From Chloroflexota bacterium (GTDB lineage: Bacteria; Chloroflexota; Anaerolineae; 4572-78; J111), in the NCBI GenBank assembly GCA_016860845.1, contig BOKF01000036.1, forward strand, positions 24,700 to 88,699: DNA of 64,000 bases, read 5' to 3'. The notes beneath the pieces were generated by a model, which searched no databases, was not told the origin of the DNA, and worked only from the letters and a program-made list of their open reading frames with translations. The position numbers were made by a program, and so were the translations under genes. This document shows positions 15,586 through 23,612 of this stretch, one piece after another; the stretch's first letter is position 1; every line of letters starts with the position of its first letter.

Positions 15586-15929
15586 CAGCCGTCAATCAGG
15601 CGCTTGCGTAAGCGGGCGATTTCGGCTTCCAACTCAGCCTGCCGGGTCTCCACTTCAAGCTGCAACTGCTCCAGCCGCTCGCGCATATCCAGAATAATCT
15701 GTACCCCGGCCAGATTTACACCTAACTCATCGGTTAAGCGGCTGATCTGGCGCAAACGGTCAATATCGGCTGGAGAGTAGAGCCGGATGTTGCCTTCACT
15801 CCGTTCCGGGACTACCAGGCCGATATTTTCGTAGTGACGCAGGGTTTGGGGATGCACGCCAATCATTTTGGCTGCGACACTGATGACATACATCGGTTGG
15901 TTGGGCGCCACATCTTGCGGGTCGGGCAT
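15585..15929 (-). CDS. MerR-type regulator, HspR-like
   Basis: 114 residues. The N-terminal winged helix (YVISVAAKMIGVHPQTLRHY, GNIRLYSPADIDRLRQISRL) is typical of HspR, the repressor of chaperone genes, followed by TDELGVNLAGVQIILDM and a C-terminal coiled coil (72-114). HspR usually recognises HAIR elements (CTTGAGT-N7-ACTCAAG); I found no clear HAIR motif upstream of dnaJ here. It lies 8 bases after dnaJ and overlaps murJ by one base. Autoregulation of the dnaJ unit is expected from the family. Confidence 0.87.
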   Translation of the reverse strand: MPDPQDVAPNQPMYVISVAAKMIGVHPQTLRHYENIGLVVPERSEGNIRLYSPADIDRLRQISRLTDELGVNLAGVQIILDMRERLEQLQLEVETRQAELEAEIARLRKRLIDG

Positions 15930-15937
15930 ATGTTACT

Positions 15938-16861
15938 TTACAGGCCGCGCATATCGGCTAACTCTTCAAAGAGGGCAATTTCTTCCGGGGTTAAATTTTG
16001 CGGCAACTGGATCACCACTTTAGCATACAGGTCACCGCGCTCATCCGACTGCTTCAATTGGGGCATGCCCTGGCCCTTGAGCCGGAACGTGCGTCCCGAT
16101 TGTGTTTCGGACGGAATCCGCAGCTTGATTTTGCCCTTAAAAGTCGGCACAGTCGCTTCGCCGCCCAAGATGGCCGTGTAAAGGTCAACCGGCAGTTCGG
16201 TATAGAGGTCATCGCCAACCCGTTCAAAGGTAGGATGCGCAGCCACCTGAATTTCAAGGTAAAGGTCACCTTTAGGGCCGCCGCTCGCACCCTCAGCCCC
16301 CTCGCCGCGCACGCGCACTTTGGTGCCCGTTTTAGCCCCTTTGGGTATTTTAACCTCAATCCGGCGATCCCCTATGCGCAAAACACGTGAGACCCCGTTA
16401 AAAGCTTCTTCGAGGGAAATCTCAACTTTTTGGGTGTAATCCTGTCCCTGGCGCGGCGCGCTGCGGGCCTGGCCCATGCTTCCAAAAATAGCCTCGAAGA
16501 AATCGGAGAAGCCGCCAGCACGGCCGGCGCCAGTCCCGCTTAAAATATCGTTCAAGTCAACGTACCCGCCGCCTCGATTCGCGCTCGAAACCCATTCACT
16601 CCAATCAAAGCCGCCACCACCCCCGGTCCGTTGATAGGCTTGCCAACTGGAGCCGAGACGGTCATATTTGGCGCGCTTATCAGGATCGGTTAGCACTTCG
16701 TTGGCTTCGTTGATTTCTTTGAAGCGCTCCTCGGCCACTTTATCGTTGGGGTTAACGTCGGGATGATATTTACGGGCTAATTTACGGTAGGCCTTTTTGA
16801 TATCGTCGGTGCTGGCGCTTTTATCAACACCCAAAACTTTGTAATAATCCTTGTAATCCAT
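15938..16861 (-). CDS. DnaJ-family co-chaperone without zinc finger (CbpA type)
   Basis: 307 residues. An N-terminal J domain (1-70) with HPD at 33-35 in [11 protein letters not shown] stimulates DnaK ATPase. A Gly-rich linker follows, then the two-barrel DnaJ C-terminal substrate-binding domain (about 130-300; [35 protein letters not shown]). The Cys-rich zinc finger of full DnaJ is absent, placing it with CbpA-like proteins. It is the first gene of the unit with the HspR-like regulator and murJ. AAGGAACG precedes the ATG. Confidence 0.92.
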   Translation of the reverse strand: MDYKDYYKVLGVDKSASTDDIKKAYRKLARKYHPDVNPNDKVAEERFKEINEANEVLTDPDKRAKYDRLGSSWQAYQRTGGGGGFDWSEWVSSANRGGGYVDLNDILSGTGAGRAGGFSDFFEAIFGSMGQARSAPRQGQDYTQKVEISLEEAFNGVSRVLRIGDRRIEVKIPKGAKTGTKVRVRGEGAEGASGGPKGDLYLEIQVAAHPTFERVGDDLYTELPVDLYTAILGGEATVPTFKGKIKLRIPSETQSGRTFRLKGQGMPQLKQSDERGDLYAKVVIQLPQNLTPEEIALFEELADMRGL

Positions 16862-17172
16862 TGAATAGTTCGTTCCTTGTCCTTTGAAAAATAGTTATGA
16901 CGATCCTGACCCCAAAGGCGGATCAGTCACCACAAACCCTGAGTCTTTTCCTATCAAGTTTATTGAAGCAAGCCCTGGCAATCCATTCAAGACCACGAAT
17001 TATATCAAATACCTTCATTTGGGCAAACAAGGCCAGAAAGTTTATCCAGGAAAAAAGGTCGCTGAGCCAACAAAAAAGCCTCACCTTATTCCAGGTGAGG
17101 CTTTTTTATCAATGCTGTTTAAGGTCTACTTATGAGTTGAGCAACCTCAAACAACGTTTTAAACCTTATTTT
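16862..17172. other. 311-base intergenic region upstream of dnaJ
   Basis: It contains the dnaJ promoter region on the minus strand (no confident -35/-10 found) and the strong hairpin at 17072-17107. A plus-strand open frame at 16884-17135 has unconvincing composition and crosses that terminator, so I do not call it. Confidence 0.5.
17072..17107 (-). terminator. bidirectional-looking terminator after the LysM gene
   Basis: Stem GCCTCACCT (17078-17086) / AGGTGAGGC (17093-17101) flanked by six A on the left and six T on the right, so it can work in both directions. On the minus strand it follows the LysM gene by 66 bases. Confidence 0.8.
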
Positions 17173-17712
17173 TTAGTAGCAGTTGTAGTTGTAACCGCAG
17201 GTATAGCTGTAGCGTTGGTAATCATGGTAATAGCCATCGTAGTAATAGCCGGTATAATCATAACCGTAGCCTTGCCGATAGCAGTTATTGCCGCAACCCT
17301 GTTTTCCGTACCCCTGCTGGTAGCAGTCGTTCCCACAACCGCCATGCCATTTGACGGGCTGACGGTAGCAATTATTGTAGCACCCACTGGGTTGGGGTCG
17401 AGGCTTAGGGCGAGGGTGCCACCCCCCGCAGTTCTCGCAGTAACTACCCGCTGGAATGTACAGAACTTGTCCAGCATAGATGTGATCTGGGTTCGGTAAA
17501 CCATTGGCGCGGGCAATTTCGTAAGGGTCTACCCCAAATCTCCGGCAAATGGCATACAAGGTGTCGCCATATTGAACCTTATAGTAGAAACCATTACCCC
17601 AACCACCGCCGCCATAACCCGATTGCGCTTTGCTCTCCGGGACTACAGCTAGCTGCAATAACACTAAAGCAAGAACAACCGCCAGCGCCTTAAAAATGAG
17701 ACTTCTGGTCAT
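17173..17712 (-). CDS. secreted LysM protein with Cys/Tyr/Gly-rich repeat tail
   Basis: 179 residues from the ATG at 17712, chosen because AGGAGG lies 4 bases upstream and a clean signal peptide follows (LIFKALAVVLALVLLQLA, ending SKAQ). A single LysM domain (43-88; YYKVQYGDTLYAICRRFG, AGQVLYIPAG) should bind peptidoglycan or chitin-like glycans. The rest is a Pro/Arg stretch and a tail of repeated C-G-N-x-C-Y-x-Q-G-Y-G units ending in Tyr-rich YYYDGYYHDYQRY and NCY. Tyr/Cys-rich tails of this kind occur in cross-linked matrix or coat proteins; that role is an inference. A longer upstream frame to 17877 is rejected. Confidence 0.82.
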   Translation of the reverse strand: MTRSLIFKALAVVLALVLLQLAVVPESKAQSGYGGGGWGNGFYYKVQYGDTLYAICRRFGVDPYEIARANGLPNPDHIYAGQVLYIPAGSYCENCGGWHPRPKPRPQPSGCYNNCYRQPVKWHGGCGNDCYQQGYGKQGCGNNCYRQGYGYDYTGYYYDGYYHDYQRYSYTCGYNYNCY

Positions 17713-17856
17713 TTTTCCTCCTATGGAAATAAAATTTTTGCTTCCGCGTTCCTTATCGAAAATTTGAATTATGTTCCAGTTCAAATACTCTTTGCCCACT
17801 GCATGAACAAAAAGACTGGTGAAGATTATTGATTCTCTAGCTGCACCTCCCCTTCT

Positions 17857-17890
17857 ATGGTCTTCGGTCATCCCCATGCCCGAAGGCCAT
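17857..17890 (-). promoter_or_regulatory. leader hairpin in the LysM gene 5' UTR
   Basis: ATGG-T-CTTCGG (17857-17867) pairs with CCGAAG-G-CCAT (17880-17890) around a 12-base loop, 10 pairs with one internal mismatch. It lies between the promoter at 17907-17934 and the start at 17712, in a leader of about 190 nt. LysM and wall-hydrolase genes often carry structured leaders such as c-di-AMP riboswitches, but I cannot match the conserved ydaO core here. Confidence 0.5.
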
Positions 17891-17906
17891 CGTGTTCTGG
17901 GTTGCC

Positions 17907-17934
17907 ATAGTAGTCTCTCACCTTACTATGTCAA
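17907..17934 (-). promoter_or_regulatory. promoter of the LysM gene
   Basis: On the minus strand TTGACA (17929-17934) is followed after 16 bp by TACTAT (17907-17912), 4 of 6 to consensus. Predicted transcript start near 17900. Confidence 0.55.
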
Positions 17935-18090
17935 CTTTTTATGGTAAGCTTTTATGTTAAAATCATTATAATGACTCTTCAATTTTCTGACAAGACTTAA
18001 TAGACATAATAATTTAAATTATCTCGTCATAAAGTGAGCAACTGCAAAAGTTCGGTACTATTTGCCTATTTTATCAGGAATTTTTGGCCA

Positions 18091-18121
18091 AAAAAGAAAC
18101 CCGGCGCGAACGCCGGGTTTC
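18091..18121 (-). terminator. strong terminator downstream of the DUF2877 gene
   Basis: Perfect 11-bp stem GAAACCCGGCG (18096-18106) / CGCCGGGTTTC (18111-18121), CGAA loop on the plus strand, and a run of T on the minus strand formed by AAAAA at 18091-18095. Orientation fits the minus-strand gene ending at 18249. Confidence 0.85.
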
Positions 18122-18248
18122 CAAAAAGGAGGAGAAGATGAACATGCTTATAGCTTGAGTTAAAGACTACTTAAACACCTAAAATATATCATAGGATTTA
18201 TTTACCTACCTAACGTTAACTCTACGGAATGCATACGCTCGCTTCAGA

Positions 18249-19082
18249 TCAAATGAGTCGTTTCGCCCGAATTGTTGTCGTGAAGCCAGCCAGCGCATCC
18301 CGCCCCGACGATGCCCCAAATTGAGCGACCTCTTCGACCGCCCGGCGAAATGTCTCGACTTCTCCGGCACAGAGGGCTTGAGCCAGCGCATGCCAGGGTT
18401 CGATGAATTCACCTTGAGCCGCAGCCCTCAAAAAAGCGGCGCTCAGCGCGGTTGTCTGAGGCGCAGCTATATTCGCCAATTTAGGCAGCAAGGCGTGGTG
18501 TCCGGTCAGCCACAGCGCAGCCATGACGCCCACCAAAAAATCGTCGCCGGCCGGGGTTAGACCGCTCCCTAATCCAGCCAATTGACTGGCTGCTGCCACC
18601 ACCTCTTTATCCGTTTCACTGCTCTCAGCTTGAGTGATGGCTCGATTTAACCGAGTCGCCGCCTCAGAAAGCCGCCGGCTGGCAGCGAAGCCGGCCTCTG
18701 CGACATTGGGCCAATCCACGTAAGGTTGGATGATACTGGCAATAATTGGGTTCAGGGAGAGAGGCTGGGTGGGACAAACCAATCGAGGTTGCCAGATTTG
18801 GGCAGCCTTTAAATCAATGTGCCAGGAACCGACGCTCAAATTATCGGGGTCGGCTGTAGCACTTGCGCGGGTTGAGAACGACTCAAAACAACCCGGCCGA
18901 CCGGAAATACAAATTGAAAAAGGTCCATTGCCGACCTCCGGCAGGGTCAAAGCGATGACCCTACCGTCCGTATCCACTAAATTACAGGCCCGTTCAAACC
19001 GGCCCAATACTCGACCGGCAAAGGGCCGGAGCTTTAGTTCTTCCAGTAAGGAGCGGGAAATAGACAAGGCAGTGACGATCAT
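18249..19082 (-). CDS. DUF2877 (AllH-like) protein
   Basis: 277 residues. The motif LAGLGSGLTPAGDDFLVGVM is the signature of DUF2877, a family that includes AllH, a subunit of oxamate carbamoyltransferase in anaerobic allantoin/purine catabolism. The usual partners (AllF, AllG, carbamate kinase) are not nearby, so the role here is open. The hydrophobic N-terminal part (MIVTALSISRSLLEELK) is not a signal peptide. The gene is followed by a strong terminator and looks monocistronic. Confidence 0.75.
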   Translation of the reverse strand: MIVTALSISRSLLEELKLRPFAGRVLGRFERACNLVDTDGRVIALTLPEVGNGPFSICISGRPGCFESFSTRASATADPDNLSVGSWHIDLKAAQIWQPRLVCPTQPLSLNPIIASIIQPYVDWPNVAEAGFAASRRLSEAATRLNRAITQAESSETDKEVVAAASQLAGLGSGLTPAGDDFLVGVMAALWLTGHHALLPKLANIAAPQTTALSAAFLRAAAQGEFIEPWHALAQALCAGEVETFRRAVEEVAQFGASSGRDALAGFTTTIRAKRLI

Positions 19083-19116
19083 AACGACGATAACAAAATA
19101 AGACGTGTGGGGAATG

Positions 19117-19185
19117 GGACACGGATTCGACAGATCTTTCGGATAAAAATGATTAAGATCCGTTTGATCCGTTTAATCCGCGTCC
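19117..19185. repeat. imperfect inverted repeat of GGATC-type words
   Basis: GGACACGGATTCGACAGATC on the left faces GATCCGTTTGATCCG, TTTAATCCGCGTCC on the right; the words CACGGAT/ATCCG(C)G and direct repeats ATCCGTTTG give a fold-back structure. It occupies the gap between DUF3048 and DUF2877 genes. Confidence 0.55.
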
Positions 19186-19229
19186 TATAGTGGAGTTTCA
19201 ATGACTCAAAACCTTACTACGAAAGTTAT

Positions 19230-20582
19230 CTACTGGATAGCCGTGGGCGTAGCAGCAGGCCGGGCGCCGATGGGGGTGGGGGTGAGGGTGGCCGTCGCCT
19301 CTGGTTCGTCCGCCGCTTCTGCCTCCGGCTGGCTGCTGCCGCTCGCTTTACCGCTGGCATCGCTCAAACGAGCGTGGGCTACGCCGTCAATCTCGATTTC
19401 AAAATCCAGCGGCACCACTTCAACCCAGGTATTGCCTGGTTTGAGCGGCATCGGCCGGCCGTCGTTGAAAATAAAGTTGGGCGTTTCGCGGCCGTTAGTT
19501 TCCCAGTTACCTTTCAGAATTTTGCCATCACGCAGCAGCCAGGCCGTCCCCAGCCCATTAATATTAATCCGGATAGAGGTTGCGCCGTTGCTATCTTCGA
19601 CAATGTCAGTATCCTGGTGCTCGGCAAAATATATAATGACATTAGTGGCCGAAAGCTGCTTGCCGTCGAAATCCTCCATTGGCTCACCTGTTTTCCAACG
19701 AAGGTAGTTACCACTGGCCGGGTCGTACTGCCACCTGACCTCGCTGGTTTGCTGCGGGTAGGGAATGATAGCCTCTTTGGCGTCGCCGACCGCTTCCCGG
19801 GGCAGGTCGTTAAACTCCGGCTTGGGGTTAAAGACAAAGCCGCGCAGTTTCACATCGGCTTCCAGGTCCTCATTTTGCATGTACTCGCGAGCGGTTACGG
19901 CATCAAAGGCCAGGCGGGTCTGCCAGCCTTCATTTTCGCGGTAAAAATAGGGCTGCGGGCTAAAAAATTCGTCCAGATTAACCAGGTCAGATTGCGACAG
20001 CTCCCAGCGCACCTCATCCGAGCCGCCGGAGTTGGCCAAGGCGCCCTGGTACTGGGGCACCAGTTGCAGGTTAATCAGCCGGGCCGAGCGAATCGGGGCA
20101 ATCATCTCCGGGTCCTGGCTCAAGAAGATGCCCGTAAAGCGGGTTACCCACCACTCGACAATTTCCTCATAGACAATGTCGGCTTTTTCCAGGGCGACCT
20201 GCTGGATCCCCGGATCATTGCCGATGCGGACCATAATCGGCCGGCGCTTGAGCAGAGCCGGGTCGGTTGCTTTGAGGCCGGTCAGCGGGTTAATATCGGG
20301 CGGGCGATTGGCGGGTGAAGTCTGGTCGGCGCTGACGGTGGTTGTCGGTACTGCCGTGCTGACACCCATCGCTGCCGTGGGGGAGGGAGCTTTGGTCGCC
20401 GGGGTGGTCGGGGTTAAGGTGGCAGTGGGCGCCTCGGTGGAAAAAACGACCACCTCCAATTCCGGGGTAGGGGTGGACACAACAACCGGCGGTTCGCTCG
20501 AACAGGCGGTCAAGGCCAACAGGATCAAACTCAGCGATAGCAGCAGCATAGACCAGATAGCGCGTATTGATAAACGGCGCAT
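19230..20582 (-). CDS. DUF3048 (YerB-like) lipoprotein
   Basis: 450 residues from ATG 20582, chosen because AGGAGG lies 5 bases upstream; a longer frame starts at 20603. The signal peptide ends in a lipobox (LLALTAC, Cys27), then a Pro/Thr-rich linker, then the DUF3048 domain: NPLTGLKATDPALLKRRPIM, EKADIVYEEIVEWWVTRFTG, IAPIRSARLINLQLVPQYQG, ALANSGGSDEV, and in the second half NVIIYFAEHQDTDIVED. The family is of unknown function; YerB is an extracytoplasmic lipoprotein in Bacillus. The C-terminal tail is Glu/Ala/Thr-rich. LspA at 319 could process it. Confidence 0.87.
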   Translation of the reverse strand: MRRLSIRAIWSMLLLSLSLILLALTACSSEPPVVVSTPTPELEVVVFSTEAPTATLTPTTPATKAPSPTAAMGVSTAVPTTTVSADQTSPANRPPDINPLTGLKATDPALLKRRPIMVRIGNDPGIQQVALEKADIVYEEIVEWWVTRFTGIFLSQDPEMIAPIRSARLINLQLVPQYQGALANSGGSDEVRWELSQSDLVNLDEFFSPQPYFYRENEGWQTRLAFDAVTAREYMQNEDLEADVKLRGFVFNPKPEFNDLPREAVGDAKEAIIPYPQQTSEVRWQYDPASGNYLRWKTGEPMEDFDGKQLSATNVIIYFAEHQDTDIVEDSNGATSIRININGLGTAWLLRDGKILKGNWETNGRETPNFIFNDGRPMPLKPGNTWVEVVPLDFEIEIDGVAHARLSDASGKASGSSQPEAEAADEPEATATLTPTPIGARPAATPTAIQ

Positions 20583-20627
20583 GACTCCTCCTTGGGTTGG
20601 CAAACTATTGGGCGGGTAACGGCGATT

Positions 20628-20636
20628 ATTATAACA
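20628..20636 (-). promoter_or_regulatory. extended -10 promoter of the DUF3048 gene
   Basis: On the minus strand TGTTATAAT is a perfect extended -10 (TGnTATAAT), with TTGCTG about 18 bp upstream as a weak -35. Confidence 0.5.
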
Positions 20637-20680
20637 CCATCCTAACCTGTCAGCAACCAGTTTCCTGTTTCGCTATGGCT

Positions 20681-20708
20681 TGACAACGGCTGACTTTGCT
20701 CTATGATT
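20681..20708 (+). promoter_or_regulatory. promoter of the methyltetrahydrofolate methyltransferase-like gene
   Basis: TTGACA (20681-20686), 16-bp spacer, TATGAT (20703-20708). It precedes AAAGGAGC and the ATG at 20731, and diverges from the promoter at 20628. Confidence 0.7.
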
Positions 20709-20730
20709 AGCGGCGAAAAAGGAGCAGATC

Positions 20731-21654
20731 ATGGTAGATACTATCTTCAGTTCAAGAACCAAAGAAGTTGTCATCGGCGCAGGCCGCCCGTTTGTGATCA
20801 TTGGCGAGCGGATCAACCCAACCGGGCGCAAATTGTTGGCCGCCGAGATGGCCGCCGGCAACTACGAGCGGGTCCGCAGTGACGCTATTGCCCAGGTTGA
20901 GGCCGGGGCGCATATGCTCGACGTGAACGCCGGAATTCCCCTGGCCGATGAGCCGGCAATTTTGGCCGAGGCCATTCAACTGGTCCAGTCCGTGGTGGAC
21001 ACGCCCATTTCCATTGACTCTTCCATTATCGAGGCCCTGGAGCGGGGGCTGTCCGTCGTACAGGGCAAACCGCTGCTCAACTCCATCACCGGCGAGGATG
21101 AACGGCTGGAACGGCTGCTGCCGCTGGTCAAAAAATACGGCTGCGCTTTTATCGGCATCAGCAACGACGAAACCGGCATCAGCGAGGACCCCGACATGCG
21201 CTTCGCCGTCGCCAAAAAGATTGTCGAGCGGGCCATGGATTATGGTATCCCCAAGGCCGACGTGCTGATTGACCCGCTGGTGATGCCCATCGGGGCGATG
21301 GCCAGCGCCGGGCGTTCCGTCTTCCGCATTCTCAATCGCTGCCGGGATGAGTTGGGGGTGAACACCTGCTGCGGCGCATCGAATGTCTCGTTTGGCTTGC
21401 CCAACCGGCCGGCTCTCAATGGCACATTCCTGGCTATGGCCATTTCTAACGGGCTGACCAGCGCCATCACCAACCCCATCGAGCATGAAATCAAGCGGGG
21501 CATCCAGGCCGCCGACGTTTTTATGGGCCATGACCAGAACTGCCTGACCTGGATCCAGGCCAACCGCCAACCCGCCGCGCCCGGCGACGCCACTGCTGCC
21601 AATCCCGCCGATCAACGCCGCGAACGCCGTGAACGCCGGCCGAGAAGGGAGTAA
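20731..21654 (+). CDS. methyltetrahydrofolate:corrinoid methyltransferase-like protein
   Basis: 307 residues. The pterin-binding TIM barrel shows FVIIGERINPTGRK, AGAHMLDVNAGIPLADE, PISIDSSIIEALERGL, LNSITGEDERLE, IDPLVMPIGA and CCGASNVSFGLPNR, the set found in AcsE/MeTr-type methyltransferases and corrinoid-dependent demethylase systems. It should bind methyl-H4folate and exchange methyl groups with a corrinoid protein. No corrinoid protein, CODH/ACS or activator gene is adjacent, so the partner is unknown. The last 20 residues are highly charged (RRERRERRPRRE), an unusual tail. A consensus promoter and AGGAG support the start. Confidence 0.87.
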   Translation: MVDTIFSSRTKEVVIGAGRPFVIIGERINPTGRKLLAAEMAAGNYERVRSDAIAQVEAGAHMLDVNAGIPLADEPAILAEAIQLVQSVVDTPISIDSSIIEALERGLSVVQGKPLLNSITGEDERLERLLPLVKKYGCAFIGISNDETGISEDPDMRFAVAKKIVERAMDYGIPKADVLIDPLVMPIGAMASAGRSVFRILNRCRDELGVNTCCGASNVSFGLPNRPALNGTFLAMAISNGLTSAITNPIEHEIKRGIQAADVFMGHDQNCLTWIQANRQPAAPGDATAANPADQRRERRERRPRRE

Positions 21655-21686
21655 AGATATGAAGGGAGGGAACTAAGAAACTCATA

Positions 21687-21742
21687 GGAACTGAAGGGAA
21701 CTCAAAAGAGTTACTTTAGTTCCTTCAGTTCCCTTATTTTTC
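21687..21742 (+). terminator. inverted repeat with T tract after the methyltransferase gene
   Basis: GGAACTGAAGGGAACT (21687-21702) pairs with AGTTCC-TTCAGTTCC (21718-21732) with one bulged base, followed by CTTATTTTTC. The region 21661-21742 consists of GGAACT/GAAGGGA words, so it is both a member of the short repeat family and a plausible terminator. Confidence 0.6.
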
Positions 21743-21743
21743 T

Positions 21744-22238
21744 ATGGAAAAATCACAAAACCCAACCCAGTCCGAAAGTGAAGGCGTTTTGTCCGACATC
21801 GCTTACGCTGCCGGCATCATTTTGGCGATTTCTTACCCCGTGCTGGCCATTTCAACCGGGGCACGGGCGATTTTTCAGCTTTTTTTCAAGGCGGATGTTA
21901 TCTATTATTTGCCTCCGGCTCTGAGCGCCGTCGCCGCCGGGTGCTACCTGGGGGCAACCATTGGTTTTGCTGTGCGCCGTAAGTGGGCCTGGTGGGTTTC
22001 GGTGGGGCTGCTGGGCTTCGAAACTTTCCTGACCTTCGTCGTCGGCACGCTCAGCTTCATCTACCCCGACCTCATCGGCCGCACCGTCTGGCGGCACTTC
22101 GGCGCAGATTACGGCTACTTTCCCCTGTTCCAGCCGATTTTGGGATTGATCTGGCTGTTCAGCCCGCCGGTGCTGCGGGCGTATGGAATTGCACGGGGAA
22201 AGCGGGAGGAGAAATCGGTCACGAATTTCACGAATTGA
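21744..22238 (+). CDS. four-helix membrane protein, unknown function
   Basis: 164 residues with four hydrophobic segments: about 20-42, 53-78, 83-107 and 126-148. No family recognised. The ATG directly follows the T tract of the upstream terminator and no Shine-Dalgarno is visible, so the transcript may be leaderless or the true start may be internal. The last residues ([10 protein letters not shown]) are encoded by the repeat words CACGAATTT at about 22218, suggesting that the original stop was displaced by repeat insertion. Confidence 0.6.
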   Translation: MEKSQNPTQSESEGVLSDIAYAAGIILAISYPVLAISTGARAIFQLFFKADVIYYLPPALSAVAAGCYLGATIGFAVRRKWAWWVSVGLLGFETFLTFVVGTLSFIYPDLIGRTVWRHFGADYGYFPLFQPILGLIWLFSPPVLRAYGIARGKREEKSVTNFTN

Positions 22239-22308
22239 CTCGAATGAGCTAAACTCCTTTGTAAAAATTCGTGTTAATCATGTCTATGGCAGAAACTCGA
22301 GATAACTA

Positions 22309-22884
22309 ATGCCAAAATCAAAGCATACCCGTAAAAACAAACGTAGAGCCAGGGTCGGGCCGCCGCCAAAAAGGCGTAGCCTGGCAGGCGTCCAACTCCG
22401 TACTTTTGAAATCAGGGATGAGATTGACGAAACCTACCTGCCGGGCGTTCCTGATGAACTCGGCAACGCAACTATTATGATGCGCGAGGGTCGCATCGAG
22501 GAAGTTAAAGCTGCCTTCGAAAGCATCATCGAGCGTGAACCCCGCGCCAGAGAAGCCTATCTAAACCTGGCCGTGGCTCATGCGCTCCTGGGCGATGAAA
22601 CCACCGCCGAAGCCCTGATCCGCCAGACGCTGGAGAAATTCCCGAACTACATCATGCCCCGGCTCAACCTGGCCAAACTGCACCTGCGCCGGGGCCAGAT
22701 TGAAGAAGCCAAAGAGATGTTATTACCCCTGGATCAGGTGCGTAAATTCACCTCGGTTGAATTTCAAAACTATGCTCTCACCTGGAGTAACGTCCTCAAG
22801 GCCGAGGGGGACCCCGCCGCCGCGCAGTCGTGGGCGAATATGCTTTATGACATCATGGCGAAAAACCCTGAGATGTTCAGGTGA
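22309..22884 (+). CDS. TPR-repeat protein
   Basis: 191 residues. A very basic N-terminus (MPKSKHTRKNKRRARVGPPP, then KRRS) is followed by tetratricopeptide-like helices from residue 60: EEVKAAFESIIEREPRAREA, YLNLAVAHALLGDETTAEAL, NYIMPRLNLAKLHLRRGQIE and one degenerate repeat. The basic tail could contact nucleic acid or ribosomes, which is speculative. It is a soluble scaffold-type protein; the partner is unknown. Weak ribosome-binding site. Confidence 0.7.
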   Translation: MPKSKHTRKNKRRARVGPPPKRRSLAGVQLRTFEIRDEIDETYLPGVPDELGNATIMMREGRIEEVKAAFESIIEREPRAREAYLNLAVAHALLGDETTAEALIRQTLEKFPNYIMPRLNLAKLHLRRGQIEEAKEMLLPLDQVRKFTSVEFQNYALTWSNVLKAEGDPAAAQSWANMLYDIMAKNPEMFR

Positions 22885-22957
22885 GACGTTTGACTCCCCG
22901 ATGGAAGCAGGTAAACTTCCACACAGAGGATCAGCAGAATGATGGCGAGGTAAATCT

Positions 22958-23575
22958 ATGGTCACAACCTTTAGCCGGGTGGAAGTAGCAGAGCGGCTCA
23001 CCTCAGCCGACTTTTTTCGCTACGCCCCCGAAGATAAAAAAGCTGAACTTATAGATGGAGTAATGATCGTGCCCCCACCTCCTTTAGATGCCCATGAGCG
23101 ATTACAAATTTTTTTATTGCGCCTTTTAGGTGATTTTGTTGAATTGTTTGATCGGGGTGAAGTACGAGGTTCTCGGACCGCTGTGATATTGGCCGACGAT
23201 CAAACCTATGAGCCGGATATTCTGTTTATCACTCGTGAGCGACTCAGCATCATCGAGGAACGGGGAGTTTTTGGCGCACCCGATTTGGTCGTTGAAATTC
23301 TGTCCGCCTCTACCGCTATGTATGACCGGGGACCAAAGTTTCGCATTTACGATCAGGCGAGTGTGCGGGAATTGTGGCTGATTGATCCTTATGGCCCGGC
23401 AGGAACAGAGTTTTACCAACGTCAGGGCAATCGTCTTCAGCCGATTATGCCTGATGAAAACAACTTGATTCATTCCCTCGCCCTGCCCGGTTTCAAGCTA
23501 AACACCCTCTGGCTCTGGCCCGCCGAGAAGTTTATCCCCATTCGCAATGCTTTGAAAGAGATGGAGCTCTCGTAA
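22958..23575 (+). CDS. Uma2 family endonuclease-like protein
   Basis: 205 residues with the Uma2 (DUF820) layout: a start in RLTSADFFRYAPEDKKAELI, then DGVMIVPPPPLDAHERLQIF, EPDILFITRERLSII, GAPDLVVEILSASTAMYDRG and KFRIYDQASVRELWLIDP. The ...EPD..., (D/E)xxVE and K/Y residues form the PD-(D/E)XK-type nuclease core. The family is expanded in cyanobacteria and Chloroflexota and its function is poorly known. A second, broken family member lies at 26503. GAGG precedes the ATG. Confidence 0.87.
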   Translation: MVTTFSRVEVAERLTSADFFRYAPEDKKAELIDGVMIVPPPPLDAHERLQIFLLRLLGDFVELFDRGEVRGSRTAVILADDQTYEPDILFITRERLSIIEERGVFGAPDLVVEILSASTAMYDRGPKFRIYDQASVRELWLIDPYGPAGTEFYQRQGNRLQPIMPDENNLIHSLALPGFKLNTLWLWPAEKFIPIRNALKEMELS

Positions 23576-23597
23576 CGTTCAAACGTTGAACGTTAGT
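23573..23597. repeat. short tandem repeat ACGTTCA/ACGTTGA/ACGTTAG
   Basis: Three near-identical words of 7-8 bp overlap the stop codon of the Uma2 gene and fill the convergent junction with the next gene. Confidence 0.6.
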
Positions 23598-23612
23598 CTT
23601 CGTCAGCCGTTT

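Larger units (their letters stand above)
17713..18248. other. 536-base intergenic region with leader, promoter and terminator
   Basis: Holds the LysM leader and promoter, an AT-rich stretch at about 17940-18060 without coding signal, and the terminator of the DUF2877 gene at 18091-18121. A five-codon frame with a good ribosome-binding site (MNMLIA at about 18138) is noted but not called. Confidence 0.5.

Noticed and set aside
16862..16900. HAIR operator for the HspR-like regulator
   Set aside because: No CTTGAGT-N7-ACTCAAG-like sequence was found near the dnaJ start.
16884..17135. 83-codon plus-strand frame upstream of dnaJ
   Set aside because: It runs through a strong bidirectional terminator and its product has no recognisable features.
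17713..17900. c-di-AMP (ydaO) riboswitch in the LysM leader
   Set aside because: The gene type fits, but the conserved ydaO core sequences could not be located by eye, so only a generic structured leader is reported.
18138..18158. six-residue frame MNMLIA with a good ribosome-binding site
   Set aside because: Too short to support as a gene; it follows directly after a minus-strand terminator and nothing downstream on the plus strand could be controlled as a leader peptide.
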